From Styela clava (lineage: Eukaryota; Chordata; Ascidiacea; Stolidobranchia; Styelidae), in NCBI RefSeq assembly GCF_964204865.1, contig NC_135250.1:16216001-16280000 (forward strand): DNA of 64,000 nucleotides. Reading direction: 5' to 3'. This document shows, in pieces, positions 1 to 11,155 of the stretch (position 1 is its first letter; every line of letters starts with the position of its first letter). The translations under genes and the position numbers were made by a program. The notes beneath the pieces are model-generated. The model had not been told where the DNA came from and did not search any database. It worked only from the letters and a program-made list of their open reading frames with translations.

Positions 1-45
1 GTAGTATGTTTACCAAGATAGCGCACAACCTGATAACCCCAGCAC
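1..45. repeat. Truncated arm of the foldback MITE
   Basis: The first bases (GTATG, then CCAAGATAGCGCACAACCTG) match one arm of the foldback MITE that is complete at 45,084-45,193 and 32,042-32,155. The partner arm is not present downstream, so this copy is cut by the window edge or truncated. Confidence 0.55.
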
Positions 46-296
46 CCTTTTTTATATCCAAAATTTGGCCAAGTATTCATAATATCAAACCATTTATCCA
101 TAGCCAATGCTGACCAAGAGCTCTGGCCCACCTCTCTGCTGCATCAATCTTGCAGCAGTCTCAGATAGCACCTGGGCTGCATATTTGACACACACTTTTG
201 GGTAGCTTTGTAAGCACAAGTGGGATTCCGTCAATTTGCAGGAGCGGAACTCTTCGGATGAAAAGGATGGTACTGCACGAAAATGGTCATATTTTT

Positions 297-629
297 TTAA
301 TAGGCGAATTCTACCAGCGTGACTCGCAAACACATTATTGCGTACTGTTTGGAGTAAATGAAATGATCAGAACCATTGATACGTGTATATGGGAAAGTTG
401 ACTTCAAATTATTTAACTCGTGGAACATTTGACGGTTTGCACTGGGTCCTTCTGTAATCAGTGCGATGAGCCCTAAACCCACTTCTTTAACACTTTCCCA
501 GAAAATGCTAGCGAGATGGTCTGAGCGGATAACGTCAAGGGTTTGAAAACTTGTTTCTTTCACATCGATCTTATTTAGGACTTCCAATGTTACACTAGTC
601 CAGTCATGATAAATTGCACTGATCTCCAA
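297..629 (-). pseudogene. P-element/THAP9-like transposase fragment
   Basis: A 110-residue open stretch. It reads like the RNase-H-like core of P-element/THAP9-type transposases: a helix-rich lead, then EVGLGLIALITEGPSANRQM, which matches the family pattern of a hydrophobic strand followed by DG.S.NR and a phenylalanine (MFHEL). In the family the second residue of that pattern is a catalytic Asp; here it is Glu-Gly, so the residue looks altered. The flanking reading frames on the minus strand (about 660-940) contain stops and only weak transposase-like text. No terminal repeats were found, so the element boundaries are unknown. This is a dead fragment if the assignment is right; the assignment rests on one motif. 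Confidence 0.4.
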
Positions 630-1868
630 CTCTGAATCAATGTTTATAGCTAAACTTGATTGCTCTGCAGCTGATTAGGGCTTGAGAAAAAAATTTGAAT
701 ATTGTCTTCTAAATCCTGGTATTGCCAGTTGGAAGGTGAACAAGTTGATGCACTTTTTTCAAGTCTTGCAAATTTTTGTGACATATTTTTTCAGCTACTT
801 TCCTCTTTTTTGGAGAAGATCTATTCAAAGTTGGCGTTCATCTTGGGTATTGCACCAATTCAAAGACGCGACTGTGAGGCTTTGTTGAATATTCCTCTCT
901 TTTATTATAAAATTACAATCTTGAACTTACTTTTTTGAATGTCATTTTCTTCCAAGTGCCCTTCACAAATTTTTACTCGTCACGTTAATACAGGTGTTTA
1001 ATATCAGAATCAGCCTGCAGACCAATCCCCTTTTTCTTAAGTTAGTCTGCTCATATAAATTTTCCACCGGAACAAACTCGCTTGGATGATGGCAAAAACA
1101 GGGTGCAAGATCCACTGACACTATCGCATTGTGGAACGCAACATCGATACTCATGTTGATGAATGATGTGAATAAATAGCCTATAACAGTATAATACAAA
1201 ACACAAATTATGCAATTCTAAAAAAAGTAATACAAAAACGTAAAGTAAGAGATAAAACGAGTTGATTTTGAGAAAAGAAATTGGTATACTATCAGACTAT
1301 AGTGCTGGTATGTTAGTCGTAAGTTATAATAGTAGAATTATATCTCCTAGAATGCAGGGTGTGTAACTAAGAAGATTGTAACCCAGTACCGGACTCACAG
1401 AACATAAGAAATAAAGTAGCCTAGGACAGATGCGTAGCTTAGGGGGGGGCAGTGGGGTACATATGCCCCCGGGCGCCAAGGTACAGGGGCGCCAAAATGG
1501 GGCTGGCAAAAATTTCACAACAAAGGTAAAAAACGGTCACAAGCAAGATCGCACCGGCGGCAGACATCTAATCTTAGTACATGGCAAACTGCACACTTGG
1601 TCAGACCACTTACGACTGCCGACGTCATCACGCACATAGCACGGTCAGATTTCCATCGTAATTACATGGCCAAAAAAATCTGGCCATAAAACAAAGCAAA
1701 ATTTGATTTGGTAACGTTAGGTAACAAAATGCACCGGGTTAATTACGTGGTTCTGTATCGTTAAGTTCTTGCCTGCGCACTCGGATGTAAGTTGATATTA
1801 GTACTGTGCTGGAGACAAATGGAAACGGAATTTGGTTGAATGATGTTAATACATGTTTTGAGTAATAC

Positions 1869-2235
1869 GTGGTTTTGTATTTTGTTGTCAAAGTACCGTA
1901 CTTTGCGGCAGAGTTACATAAAATATATTATACTGTGCTAAAAGACCTCAATGCCGTTTTCGACAATTCGTCGAGATTGCACAGATTTTGCAAATCACTA
2001 CCACACGGACATCAATGGCCTCGAACTTTTCACCGAAATTGGAGATCAACCAGAAACTCCTTTGGCTCTTCTTGGTTTTATTGTGTCTTTTGGAGACGAC
2101 GTTTTATTCAATCTGCGAATTTCTCTACAAATTTTGTTAACAATATCAGTTTCAATTGCAAGCTGTGAACGGTCTTTCAGCAGATTGAAACTTATTTTGT
2201 CGTATTCGCGTGCATCAACGGGATCGTCTCCGTGA
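1869..2235 (+). pseudogene. hAT transposase remnant (C-terminal dimerisation region)
   Basis: Two overlapping frames carry pieces of a hAT transposase of the ZMYM/52-kDa-repressor-like type. The clearest is near 2,140-2,210, where TISVSIASCERSFSRLKLI matches the conserved dimerisation motif (hydrophobic strand, then A.CERSFS.LK). Upstream text (FANHYHTDINGLELFTEIGD) fits the preceding linker. The frame opens without the DDE core and shifts, so no functional protein can be made. It lies inside the hAT element with the GCCTAGGA duplication and is the relic of that element's own transposase. Confidence 0.65.
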
Positions 2236-2508
2236 TCTTGCACTTCTAAGTGTTGAAAGAGAAACATTGGAAAAAAACAGATTTTGATGACGTGTTAACC
2301 AGTTTACGACAGTGAAATTGAAAAAATGAATTTATTTTAGACTATGTAGATCATCTTTGACAGTAACTGAGTGGGACATATGCTCTATTTTGTATAGCTT
2401 TGCTTCTTCTTTAAATAAAATGTTCCATTAAAATTTGAATTTACATATACATATATTTTTGAATAAATAATAAAATATATAAATACATATAAATTTGAAT
2501 TCACATAT

Positions 2509-3297
2509 CGTCACGCTAATAACCGAATTGCGTAAGTCATTTTGGGCGGTTTTGAATTTTTCATAAAATAGGTATTTATGTAATGCTGCGCACCTGTCTG
2601 TTAACTCAGATTTTATTTTAAGAATTCCGAAACCCATAAAAATAGAAATTTTGTATGATATGCAAATTTGTTCAATTGTTCCGTCATAATGAATTATCAT
2701 TGTTAACGCAGGACTATTGTGACGTCACAAAGGCAAAATAACCTAGGCGAAGGATTTTCGAGTTTTTGCATCTCAGATTCTAGCTTAGCGCTAATAATTT
2801 TCAATTTATACTACTGTATAGGAAGGCGTGCACTTGTGATATTTACTGTCTGAGTCCAATTCACCATGGTTGACTTTTATATAAGAGTACATTACTGTTT
2901 TATTCTTTATATTTAACTTTAGTCTTATTTCGGTGATGTGCAGAGCGTGTTATATTGATGAAATATATATTTTGAAACATAAAAAATAATGTAATTGAAA
3001 CAGATTAGCTATTTTGGGGATTTTGGATTGTTTGGTTTTCAGGACTGGTACATATAGACAAGTTGCAAAATTGCGTAGGTCCTCTAGCCATAGACACATT
3101 TTTGCCTAAATCACAGTGTGCCATTATGACGTCACATGACTGCGTCATACAAATTAACTTAAATCCGGCTACGATCAAAAAGTTGAACTATGGCAAATTA
3201 AAGACTCTCAATGGCATAGCAATATCATTAGAAAGTTTTTCACGTTTTTCTCAAAACAACTAAAAATGACTTACGCAATTCGGTTATTAGCGTGACG
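2509..3297. mobile_element. Nested element with about 35-bp perfect terminal inverted repeats
   Basis: CGTCACGCTAATAACCGAAT... at 2,509 is matched by the reverse complement ending ...ATTCGGTTATTAGCGTGACG at 3,297. About 35 bases are identical, extending through GCGTAAGTCATTTT. The 789-bp interior has no supported coding region. Both sides also have a GTGACGTCAC / ATGACGTCACAT palindromic motif (near 2,720 and 3,126). No clear long TSD is visible. It is inserted in the hAT element at 1,427-3,416 and is therefore younger than it. Confidence 0.75.
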
Positions 3298-3424
3298 AAA
3301 TATAATTTTTTTTTACATATACAATTAAATGCAATAGAAAACATGATTAAACGTGGGGGCCGGGGCGCCAATTTTATATTTTGCCCCGGGCGCAAAATAT
3401 GCTGGCTACGCCTCTGGCCTAGGA

Positions 3425-5340
3425 CCTAGGTTACGATAATCGAGTAGAATATTGCAGTATTGAGGTGTTTTATAGGAACAAGTTACCATACCTGCGTTGT
3501 CTTGAGGGGGAAATACTAGTTGAAGCCGAAAAGTAAATCTAATCTATCTTGAATGAAACCAAAGAGACCGAGCTTAAGCTGGACAACCAGCATTTGATTA
3601 AAGTATTGAACCAACTTAATGAAATACTATAGGCTGCTGAGCTGAAAATATACAGCGAGACATTTTGTGCACATACCACCGTCTTCACCAATCTCCGCGC
3701 AAATCAAGTAACCGCAATAGAGCGTGAAGCTGCAGAAACTCGTAACGCGAGTAACTTTATTTGTTTTATTCATGTGGGCGTGGTTTTCTAGGCTAGTTTC
3801 ATCCCCCTGTTCTGACCACAGAGATATATAAATAATATATATAAATATAGAGTGTGCTTCTCTCTCGTTTTCGCGTGATCGTTTGAAGCCTCTCTCGTTT
3901 TGACGATATGCTTCCAACTTTTCCGATGCGCGCAATGCATTTCTTATGGGATTTGACAGAAATAAATTATTTGCGTCGATTTTTTTGCATATTCGCATGT
4001 TCTTGATACGTTTCTCATTATATATCAAAAGCTAATATACCCCAGCCCACCATACGGTCTAATTTTGGCAGTTATATGAATATGCGTAAGTCGTGGTAAT
4101 AGATCATGTTAGGTCAAAGGTCACTGAAGATGACTTTCACGCTAGTGAAGTCCCGTGTAGACATGTGGTGTACTAGTATTCTGTGTTTGTGTTAGGCTGT
4201 GTTGGTTATGTGGTGTACTAGTATTCTGTGTTTGTGTTAGGCTGTGTTGGTTGTATGTTAATCTGACTGTTTCTGTTGACTGAAAAGTCATCCGTAATAA
4301 ATGGTGGCTGAATAATATATAAAGCCTCTTTATATATGCCTTATGTGTTTGGCTAGACAACACATAACACGTATCAGTCAAAAGCGAACAAAAACGACCA
4401 CAGAACATCAGTCAAGATGGCTATCGGAATCTATTCCCCACTTGTTTATATTTGGCCATATTTTATCGCCGTGAGTATTTTGCGTGGCCTGGCGCCGTAG
4501 TGGCCTACCCGATATATATTCTACATATAAATAGTCCTAAAGAGCGCTCCAGAAGAGTGTGTACCAATATGGAGGTAATTAATATTGTTCGCCTACTTTA
4601 CATCAAGTTGTGTAAAGGGACTGAAGGGTATATTCACTCGGGTAACACACACAGTACCCGAACTCGTAAGAGAACTAAAATGAGAAAAGTCGGAATAAAG
4701 TTATGGCCTAACCCTAACCTGGTACACAGACCGCACAGACTACGGCAGTATCAACTAAACTTCTCTTCGTCCTGTACTGAAGACTTAGGTGATATCTTCC
4801 CCGTGGAGGTTATTGCATTTTTATGATACAAGGCAAAAACAATTGTTTCCGCTTATATCTATTGTACAATCGCCTGAACAACCAATTTTTTTTAAGAACG
4901 AGATTCACACCAAGCTCCAAAAATACAACTCGAATACAATTGTATTTGAATACCCACAGAGTGTCACATATACATCCATATGCGGCGCACTGGGCAGTAA
5001 AATAGACGAAAGCTGGCCAAAACCATATGCAACACAAAGAAACTTTGGAAGCATAAATGCCAAGATGGCGGCGATCAAATGATCCCGCGGCGAGACACGC
5101 AAAACGAGAGAGAAGATCGTTCCATATATTTTCAGTACAGTGGTTCTGACAAGGTGCTTAACTGTAAATATATACTACTACTAGATGTCCAACTCCGCTC
5201 GCCGTATAATAAACAAACGAAGGCGACGTTGCACCTCCAAGTGGCGGGCGTCACGGTCGGTTTGGTTCTGACAAGGTGCTTAACGACGACGACGCTCCTG
5301 CTTCTCAGCTCGCAAACTCGCCCTGTTCATTGATGACTGA
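3425..5340. other. Intergenic region, no supported gene
   Basis: No protein-coding gene can be supported. The open frames at 3,627-4,028, 4,142-4,408 and 4,452-4,826 have no recognisable domain; the last shares a stretch (around 4,680-4,725) with repeats at 8,985-9,115 and 16,975-17,015. A 45-bp tandem duplication lies at about 4,163-4,252. A short direct repeat (GGTTCTGACAAGGTGCTTAA) occurs at about 5,142 and 5,262. Confidence 0.5.
4163..4252. repeat. 45-bp tandem duplication
   Basis: Two nearly identical units starting ATGTGGTGTACTAGTATTCT are in direct tandem with a 45-bp period. Confidence 0.85.
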
Positions 5341-5555
5341 TCGAAATATTTGCTGAAAGACGTGGAGAATTTGATAAAAATGAACAAATATTTGTGAAAA
5401 TGAAGACAGTCTGTCCTGCAAATGACCAGGATGATGTGACAACTTCCTTGTCGAAAGAAAGCAAGGCATCAAAAATGCGATGCATTGCAAAAAATGTCAG
5501 TCAGAAGAAGAAAAAATATTTGAAAACTTGTCAAAATGCAGAATTACTTGTACTG

Positions 5556-8078
5556 TATTTTTAGACTTGGCTAAAGCCTTTGACACCGTGAACCATGGAA
5601 TTTTGCTTTGTAAAATGTCTCATTATGGAATCCGAGGTTTACCCCTCAAATTATTACACTCGTATCTAAGTGAGAGACAACAGTACATTAAATGCATCAA
5701 TGGCATCTCTCCGCTCGAATATATAACATGTGGTGTCCCACAGGGGAGTACTCTTGGACCGCTTCTTTTTCTAATATATATCAATGATTTACAAGCAGCA
5801 ACTAGCTTAGAATCGACTCTTTGTGCAGACGATACCGCACTCATTGATTCTGCTGCATGCTGTGAAGAACTGCAGATTTCGATCAATAAAAAAACGAGAT
5901 GGTCAACTTATTGCTAAAAAGCAGGGATGGGACGAGTCCGGCATTACAGAGATTCGACGAATCCGAGTAAAAGGTCAAGGGCTCGAATCGAATCTGCCGA
6001 GTCCATGACGTTATAATAGAAAAGCAGAAAAACACGTTTTTGACCATGCTACAGCATCGTGTGCTCACAAACATACGTCGTAGCTCATATTTTTTGCCTA
6101 ATGGTTCCGCAGATAGCTGTTGAATCATTTTAAAAATATATTTTCCTCTTTTTGGCGGCCATAATACATACGTAAACGTGGGTCAATGTGCCCTTTGGCT
6201 GTGAACTGAATTTCCAGCCGACCACCTTGAGTCAATTCTGGTAGGCAATTCAGATATTCTTACATGTCAATATAAAAAATAAAAAGCTCTTGACTACAAT
6301 GCTTTCCCACAATTCCAGATATTTCTAGCCGTAAATTTACTATGTCACGTGCGCATATGGTAGAGAAATGCCACTCGTCGTCAATACATTGTGGTACATC
6401 TGCTTGCAATTTAGTAGTTCATGTAATCGTTCTAAAACTTTCCATGCTTTCCATTGCCTTTTTAGCAAAAAGATTGCACGTAATAAACTCGATTTAAAAG
6501 AGGTATTGATGAGATCCCCCATTGGGTTGATCCAGGGCATGTTTCATTTTCATGCGAATCAAAAACTCAAAAATATTGCGCTAACACATATTTTATTGTG
6601 TACCACATGTATACCGAAAAGGATATGTAGTTTGAAGGCGACTGGCGCAACATCATTGTTATAAGCGACCAATAGTTTTTAACTTGCGTTATATTATCCG
6701 GATATCTGTCGTCGTTTTATTAGGAGTGTTTATAATGCACACGAAGGATATTGTTACAGATCTAACTCTGAATTTTACCTAAGGGATGTAGTGGTATTTA
6801 AAGAGGTAAAAGTACAGACATATGCGTAAATTAGTAAAAACAGAATTGATTATGAACTCGGTAAAAATGCCGTGGACTCGAAATTGAATCCGAGTCCAAA
6901 ACATGCCTGGATTCGACTCGAATCCGAGTCCGGATCCGAATCCCGGCCCATCCCTAGTCCCTACTAAAAAGTAATAAATTATTTTTAAACCTTTCAAAAA
7001 CTAAAATCATGGTTTTTAGTTCAGGCAAACTACTTGGCAGTTCCATCTCCAAATTAACAACAAAAAGATAGAAAGAACAAAATATATTAAGTATTTGGGT
7101 ATAATCCTAGAAGAGAACTTGTCATGGAAACCCCATATTGATCACTTATGTAAAAAAGTTTCACAATCACTCGGAATATTGTATAAATTACGTAGAATCC
7201 TCGGTATCGATGCATTAAAAAATTGTATACTATAGTCTTATATAGGCTCTCTCATCTGAAATATGGCATTATAAGTTGGGGAGGAACTAATAAAACTACG
7301 CTAAAACCACTAGTAATTCTGCATAAGAAGTCAATTCGCTGCATGCTATCTGCGGAATCACAGCATGTTCATAACTCACTCTTATACAAGCAGTGTGGAG
7401 TATTGCAACTGAAAAATATCTATCTTTCTGAAATTGCCAAATTTATGTATCGCTTCGAAAATCATATGCTACCCCCTATATTTCATAGCTTTTTTACAAA
7501 AATTTCAACAATCCATAGCCATGCCAAAAGGAGTGTTACGAAAAAGACTTATTTCATGCCGCGATGTCCATTTTCATTAACAAAAAACGCTCAAAACAGA
7601 AGGCATTCTAATTTGGGAAAACATTCCGTCTAATATTAAAAAAAAACTCACTTGCAACATTCAGTAAGCGATTAAAAATTCATCTACTTGATGACTATGG
7701 ATAGATGAAAACAAGACGACTAGGTTTATTTCCTTACGTATTCGAGTTATATTATTATTGTATTGCTGCTACCTGCTATGTCCATGCTCTATAATTTTTG
7801 CCCAAATCTCAAATAACTTTAATAATAATTTCCCTCATATAAAAAAAAAACAATAGCCCATGTAAACACTAGCTTGACGTATTTGTTTTTAGTGTTCACC
7901 TTATTTATTGTTCATCCAATAATAACGGTGGTACTCCGGGTGTCGCTGCTCGATAACTATTTTTGGTTCCCCGCGAATTCCCTTCCCCAGTAAAACTGTC
8001 TAATATTTTCTTGTAATTTGTGCTTGTGTTATTTATTTATTTTATACTGGTTGGAAAAAAATAAACTTGATTGATTGT
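5556..8078 (+). mobile_element. CR1/Jockey-type LINE remnant, split by a hAT element
   Basis: Non-LTR reverse transcriptase in two pieces. Left piece (about 5,548-5,913): FLDLAKAFDTV (RT motif A), GVPQGSTLGPLLFLIYINDL (motif B and after), and motif C as LCADDTAL, where Phe/Tyr-Ala-Asp-Asp is usual. Right piece (from about 6,964 to 7,640) continues with KTKIMVFSSG, then KYLGIILEENLSW (thumb) and a C-terminal domain containing YGIISWGG. Motif style (YINDL) points to the Jockey/CR1 group. The 3' end reads ATAAACTTGATTGATTG (8,061-8,077), typical of LINEs with short repeat tails. There are in-frame stops (for example near 7,070). The 5' part is missing. A 1-kb hAT element interrupts it. Confidence 0.8.
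5922..6963. mobile_element. hAT element inside the LINE RT, 8-bp TSD
   Basis: A perfect 8-bp duplication CTAAAAAG (5,914-5,921 and 6,964-6,971) flanks a 1,042-bp insertion. The left end is CAGGGATGGGACGAGTCCGG; the right end reads CCGGCCCATCCCTAGTCCCTA, so the inverted repeat is imperfect and the right end has about 7 extra bases. Both ends carry repeated GATTCGACTCGAATCCGAG-like subterminal text. The reading frame of the LINE reverse transcriptase resumes directly after the insertion. No transposase frame is recognisable, so it is non-autonomous. Confidence 0.85.
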
Positions 8079-8211
8079 AAGTAAAGTGGTGACGAAAATG
8101 AATACTTTGCACTTTATATAAAAAAAAACGCGTAGTAGCACAGCCTTTTGGTCTCACTCCATCTCAAGTATTGTAGCTTTTACAGAAGTTTTTTCTCCAC
8201 TTGACCTATAA

Positions 8212-8900
8212 TCAGGGCTGCCATAACGCCCTATTTTTTAGAATTTGTCCTTATTTTGAAGGTCTTTGTTTTAGGAAATATTTTTGTCCTTATTTCAAAA
8301 AAACATTCTTATTTTGACGTGTGTCTTTATTTTTAACCTTATGAATGAATATACCGATAAATTAAACTTTTAATGTAGTTTAGATCTGGAACTTCATAAG
8401 AGATAAAATGAGTAAACGTAAAAACATTTGCCGTGATGATTATGAGAAAGAATTCAATGGCGTCAAATGAAACGAAAGGCCAGTGATTTGCGCACTGCAG
8501 CTTTTATGAATGTGACAACAATCTGGAATCCATAGGTAAAGCAGCAATTTCTGTTAACAATGCAACCCAGAAACACAAGGCTCTGCTCAAGAAATTAATC
8601 AAACCAATCCATAAATAACTTTTTTGAGAGTCAATGTTTATACAAGGGCTATCTCAATACATGCAAGCAGCTGAAACTTATTTCCATCATCACATCATTG
8701 AACATCCGACACTTGATATAAAAGAAAAATATTTGCAAATCATTATTGAGCGAATACCTATTAAACAATGTAACGGAATGTCAAGATGTGACAACACTAT
8801 TTGAAAAAGTATTCAGAAAATTTACAAAAATTAGAGCAAATGTATACGCAAAGTACAGCAGCCAAAATAAAAACAACAAGATGGATAATAGGACTCATGG
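8212..8900 (+). mobile_element. Probable hAT fragment with BED-finger-like remnant
   Basis: It begins with a hAT-like CAGGGCTGCCATAACG. At about 8,408-8,600 broken frames read MSKRKNICRDDYEKEF and, in another frame, GKAAISVNNATQKHKALLKK, which resembles the second half of a BED zinc finger (the H...KHK end) of some hAT transposases. There are several stops and frame changes, and the right terminus is not identifiable. The call is weak. Confidence 0.3.
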
Positions 8901-9354
8901 AATACGAAAACAATTGAAGAAACACAGCAGCTAGAACGAAGATTAAGATATATGTGATCACAGTTAAGTTCCCGTACTCCTGGAGTACCACGTTAGGGTT
9001 ATGCCATAATTTTATTCCAATTTTCCTTATTTTAGTTTTATTATGAGTACAGGGACTAACCGAGTGAGTTTTGTAGTATTTGTACCTAAAAGTATGGCCT
9101 AACCTGGTACACATACTATGTTCCGTTGTCCGTCATTTTGGTACACGTATTTCTGGTGTACCCAAGTTTTTTTCTTAATAATCCATAGAAATACAAATTA
9201 TTATTTTAATTACTAATGTGATTTATGTTTGGTCTAATATGGTATATCACAAGTTGAAGGTACCAGTATTTGGAGCCCTTCATACGCTGGAGAAGCAATG
9301 AAATGATTTATGTTTTATCATCACTGATTTATCACTGTTTTATCATCACATCAA

Positions 9355-9824
9355 ATAAGATTTGACAGCAAATTATTTAGAAATGAATCCTAGAGATTTT
9401 TACCGAAAACATCTCAACCAAGATAACTTTCCATATTTGAAAAAGTCATGGCAATTTTCGGCTCAACATATTTTTTTTCTAAAATTGGCCTTATAAAACC
9501 GCCTGAAAGACAAATACTTGGAAATGGATATCGAATTGCTAGCACTTACAATAAAGCAAATTTGGATAAAGGTAGTCGGGAAGATAATCCAGCAGCAAAT
9601 TTCTTACTCAATTTGTCTAAATTTGAATAAAAGTTTTCAAACATTTTTACATTTCAACTCATCATTTCTGCAAGGACCTCGGATAATGCCATAAAATCAA
9701 TAACAAAAAGACACTATTCTGTGTCTTCAACTAATAGAGAGCCTATGTTTAATGAAGGTGTGGCCCGCGGTTTTACCCAGTCATCGATATCTGGCCCGCC
9801 TATGAAAAAGGTTGCACACCCCTG
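9355..9824. mobile_element. 5'-truncated copy of the 34,068-34,942 hAT MITE family
   Basis: From AAGATTTGACAGCAAATTAT to the right end GGTTGCACACCCCTG it follows the copy at 34,492-34,942 with scattered differences, including the GGCCCGCGGTTTTACCCAG subterminal block. The left end (CAGGGGTGTGC) is absent, so the copy is truncated. Confidence 0.75.
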
Positions 9825-9828
9825 GCTT

Positions 9829-9915
9829 AAGACGATAAGACGGCTTAATTATGTGGCGTACCACGGCATGTCGTCCTGTTGACGGTCCGTGTCGGGTATG
9901 GGATTGGTTAGCCAG
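9829..9915 (-). repeat. Partial tRNA-derived SINE (3' part)
   Basis: CGATAAGACGGCTTAATTAT... through GGGATTGGTTAGCCAGTTAT matches the 3' half of the SINE described at 13,555. It lies directly after the hAT fragment. Confidence 0.65.
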
Positions 9916-10182
9916 TTATTATTTTGCTTCAGATTGACTGACTTGATAGGACAAACTGGTCAACTGTTCGTAGGCCAAATATGGGCAAAGAGGTCTCCCA
10001 TTGGTATTGGCGGGTAAGGAAAGCTCCATATGGGTGTATCCAATAATTACAAATAAGAACCGACGATCCGAACACGAAGAGATGCCAAACGGGACAAAAC
10101 GTTTGATATGTACATTTCGTGTCACGGTTTAACCAAGCAAACCCCGATTATGATATGCAGTTTCCGCGTCCAGCCTATAGGC

Positions 10183-11147
10183 CAGGGATGGCGAACCACT
10201 GACCCGCGGGTCACAAAGTGACCCACCGCGTTTTATTCGTGACCCGCACAAATAAAATAAAGGCGCAAATAAAATAAAGATGCTGAAGTATCAGCGATAA
10301 AAATTGATAAAGTCAGCCCTAAATTAATCTAACTATAACTAAAATGCATCGTCAGTTGGGCAGTCAAGGCTGCGATCGCTTATACGACGTTCCCCCGAAA
10401 ACAGGACTGGGTCTTATTTCAATTTTCTTCCGAAAAATAACACTAGGGCTTATATTCGGGGGATGTCATATATTTTATTTATCAAAAATAATTACAAAGT
10501 AGAGAATCATATACAAGATATGAAAACCGATATCCATTTACTTATAAATAACACGTTTTTATACATAGAATATTAATCATTTGAAAAGTGTAGGATAGAT
10601 TTCTTGCTATCGACTAGGTAAAAAAATTCGCGTTATTGACTAGGTCTTATTTTAAGGGGAGGGCTTATATTAACATCATTTTTAAAATTCAGGCTAGGTC
10701 TAATTTTCGGGGAAACACGGTATACAAATTGTCGGACCGGTATGGTAATTTTCAAAACCCCTAATCTTGTTCGCATGTCTGCACCGCTGTATACCGGTAT
10801 CCGACTATTGACTCTGACATCGTTTAAGGTATAATGATGCAATTGTTATATTCATTCCCTCCAAACTTCTTGGAACCGTAAAATAATTTGCCCCATCATC
10901 CCAAACGATTTTGATAATACATATGCGTGTTTTCGTACTTTAATTTAATAAAATCGAGTGCCATAATATGTCCCTGACTAGACCAAGAGCCCAAAACTAG
11001 ACCAACACCAAGAGAAGCATATAAGATTTGTTTCAGAAGTTTCTTATAGATACAAACATTGATTAAATATCTGTGACCCACTCTCTCCTGTTCCGCGCTA
11101 AAAATATAGCTTTTGACCCACTCATTGAAAAAGGTTCGCCATCCCTG
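10183..11147. mobile_element. hAT MITE, perfect 8-bp TSD
   Basis: Terminal inverted repeats CAGGGATGGCGAACC and GGTTCGCCATCCCTG, with perfect TSD CTATAGGC (10,175-10,182 and 11,148-11,155). The subterminal GACCCGCGGGTCA palindrome is typical of this kind of hAT end. Length 965 bp, no transposase. It is interrupted by an AT-flanked MITE at 10,384-10,721. Confidence 0.9.
10384..10721. mobile_element. AT-duplicating MITE (ACCGTGTTTCCCCG ends), nested
   Basis: The right end, read on the minus strand, is ACCGTGTTTCCCCGAAAAT. The left end is a diverged version (ACGACGTTCCCCCGAAAAC). It is flanked by AT on both sides. Related copies are at 51,869-52,273 and 55,014-55,397, and the large element at 40,041-44,501 has similar ends. 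These features suggest the ISL2EU-type group, but that assignment is from memory of end structure only. Confidence 0.65.
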
Positions 11148-11155
11148 CTATAGGC

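Larger units (their letters stand above)
1427..3416. mobile_element. hAT DNA transposon with 8-bp TSD
   Basis: The ends are imperfect inverted repeats: CAGATGCGTAGC at the left, and GGCTACGCCTCTG at the right, whose reverse complement is CAGAGGCGTAGCC. They are followed inwards by G/C-rich GCCCCCGGGCGCCA-like subterminal sequence on both sides. The flanks carry a perfect 8-bp duplication GCCTAGGA (1,419-1,426 and 3,417-3,424), the hallmark of hAT transposition. The 1,990-bp element holds a broken transposase (about 1,869-2,235) and a later insertion with long inverted repeats (2,509-3,297). Confidence 0.85.

Noticed and set aside
3627..4028. 133-codon open frame on the minus strand
   Set aside because: No recognisable family; low-complexity stretches from TATA-rich repeats; no splice partners found.
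4452..4826. 124-codon open frame on the plus strand
   Set aside because: No domain; part of it is repeat sequence shared with 8,985-9,115 and 16,975-17,015, and composition is that of translated non-coding DNA.
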